This document shows, piece after piece, positions 5,206 to 5,916 of a DNA stretch of 5,916 bases (its first letter is position 1; every line of letters starts with the position of its first letter). The position numbers and the translations under genes are program-made. Source of the stretch: Fodinibacter sp035633415 (GTDB lineage Bacteria > Actinomycetota > Actinomycetes > Actinomycetales > Dermatophilaceae); the NCBI GenBank assembly GCA_035633415.1, contig DASQEZ010000078.1, positions 1 to 5,916 on the forward strand, read 5' to 3'. The notes under the pieces were generated by a model. It was given only the letters and a program-made list of their open reading frames with translations, ran no database searches and was not told the DNA's origin.

Positions 5206-5916
5206 ATGGGTGACATCGCCACGCTGGGCGACCTGCGCGGCAAGCGCGTCCTCGTCCGATCCGACCTCAACGTGCCGCTCGACGGCACGACGATCACGGA
5301 CGACGGCCGCATCCGGGCCTCGGTCCCGACCATCACCTCGCTCGCCGAGGCGGGCGCACGCGTCATTGTGTGCGCCCACCTCGGCCGGCCCAAGGGCGCG
5401 CCCGAGGAGAAGTACTCGCTCGGGCCGGTCGTCGGCCGGCTGAGCGAGCTGCTCGGCCGCCCGGTCGCCTTCGCCACCGACACGGTGGGGGAGAGCGCCC
5501 GGGCCGCGGTCGCCGCCATGGCCGACGGCGACGTCGTCCTGCTGGAGAACCTCCGCTTCAACCCGGGCGAGACGGCCAAGACCGACGAGGGGCGCGCCGA
5601 GTTCGCCGACGCCCTGGCCGCCCTGGCCGACGCCTACGTCTCCGACGGTTTCGGGGTCGTGCACCGCAAGCAGGCCTCGGTCTACGACGTCGCCACCCGG
5701 TTGCCCTCCGCCATGGGCGGGTTGGTCGCCACCGAGGTCGACGTGCTCAAGCGTCTCACCGAGGACCCCGAGCGGCCGTACGCCGTTGTGCTCGGCGGCG
5801 CGAAGGTCGCCGACAAGCTCGCGGTCATCGACAACCTGATGGACACCGCCGACCGGCTCCTCATCGGCGGCGGCATGCTCTTCACCTTCCGCGCGGCCCA
5901 GGGCCACGAGATCGGG
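5206..5916 (+). CDS. pgk: Phosphoglycerate kinase, N-terminal part (3' end outside window)
   Basis: The first 237 residues of phosphoglycerate kinase are present; the frame stays open to the last base of the window, so the rest (about 400 residues in the full family) lies downstream. The enzyme transfers the acyl phosphate of 1,3-bisphosphoglycerate to ADP, directly after GAPDH in glycolysis. Substrate-side motifs of the N-terminal domain are RSDLNVPL (18-25), AHLGRPKG (57-64, His58 and Arg61), LLENLRFNPGE (112-122) and SDGFGVVHRKQASV (146-159). The hinge and start of the nucleotide-binding domain show LGGAKVADKL (196-205) and IGGGMLFTF (220-228). ATG 5206 begins MGDIATLGDLRGKRV, as expected for the family. 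Only weak Shine-Dalgarno matches (GGGA 5191-5194 or CGAG 5196-5199) are visible, so translation may partly depend on gap. The gap-pgk order is standard in actinobacteria, where tpiA usually follows. Confidence 0.97.
   Translation, partial: MGDIATLGDLRGKRVLVRSDLNVPLDGTTITDDGRIRASVPTITSLAEAGARVIVCAHLGRPKGAPEEKYSLGPVVGRLSELLGRPVAFATDTVGESARAAVAAMADGDVVLLENLRFNPGETAKTDEGRAEFADALAALADAYVSDGFGVVHRKQASVYDVATRLPSAMGGLVATEVDVLKRLTEDPERPYAVVLGGAKVADKLAVIDNLMDTADRLLIGGGMLFTFRAAQGHEIG

Noticed and set aside
4080..5213. 377-codon plus-strand frame over gap
   Set aside because: It reads gap in a shifted frame and gives an Arg/Pro-rich translation with no motif, while the gap frame has all GAPDH signatures.
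5137..5907. 256-codon open frame on the minus strand over pgk
   Set aside because: The plus strand here encodes an unmistakable phosphoglycerate kinase from 5206 onward; the minus frame is a GC-bias shadow.

Overview
This is a high-GC, codon-dense, all-plus-strand stretch from an actinomycete (Actinomycetota). The protein signatures support that assignment: a WhiA whose central and C-terminal sequence is of the Streptomyces/Mycobacterium type, a RapZ with an actinobacterial P-loop (GMSGAGRS), an actinobacterial-type GAPDH beginning MTVRVGINGFGRIGRN, frequent GTG starts and strong G/C bias at third codon positions. My guess is a member of the Micrococcales, but nothing here settles genus or species.

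Layout. Positions 1-681 hold the 3' end of uvrC (nuclease domain remnant plus tandem helix-hairpin-helix). It overlaps rapZ (656-1588) by 26 nt, rapZ overlaps yvcK (1585-2541) by 4 nt (GTGA), and whiA (2562-3542) follows 20 nt later. This is the conserved actinobacterial uvrC-rapZ-yvcK-whiA cluster. Three nucleotides after whiA, in the same reading frame, comes a small very acidic, lysine-free protein gene (3546-4016) that resembles the DUF4375/DMP19 family. A 163-nt intergenic region (4017-4179) separates this operon from a second one. It holds a 12-bp perfect palindrome, a possible terminator hairpin, a candidate promoter, an 8-bp inverted repeat flanking that promoter and a hairpin in the predicted leader. 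The second operon is gap (4180-5184) followed by the 5' part of pgk (5206 to the window edge). No gene-free stretch exceeds 300 nt.

How the genes fit together. UvrC is the excision nuclease of nucleotide excision repair. RapZ and YvcK (GlmR/CuvA) are linked in other bacteria to amino-sugar and peptidoglycan precursor supply, and WhiA is a transcription factor of cell division and sporulation. gap and pgk carry out consecutive steps of glycolysis/gluconeogenesis. The window therefore joins cell-envelope and carbon-flux regulators to the trunk of central metabolism, an arrangement known from actinobacteria.

I see no CRISPR array, tRNA/rRNA, insertion sequence or phage gene, and no clear novel multi-gene system. 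The least ordinary items are the DUF4375-like gene coupled to whiA and the structured, repeat-containing control region upstream of gap.
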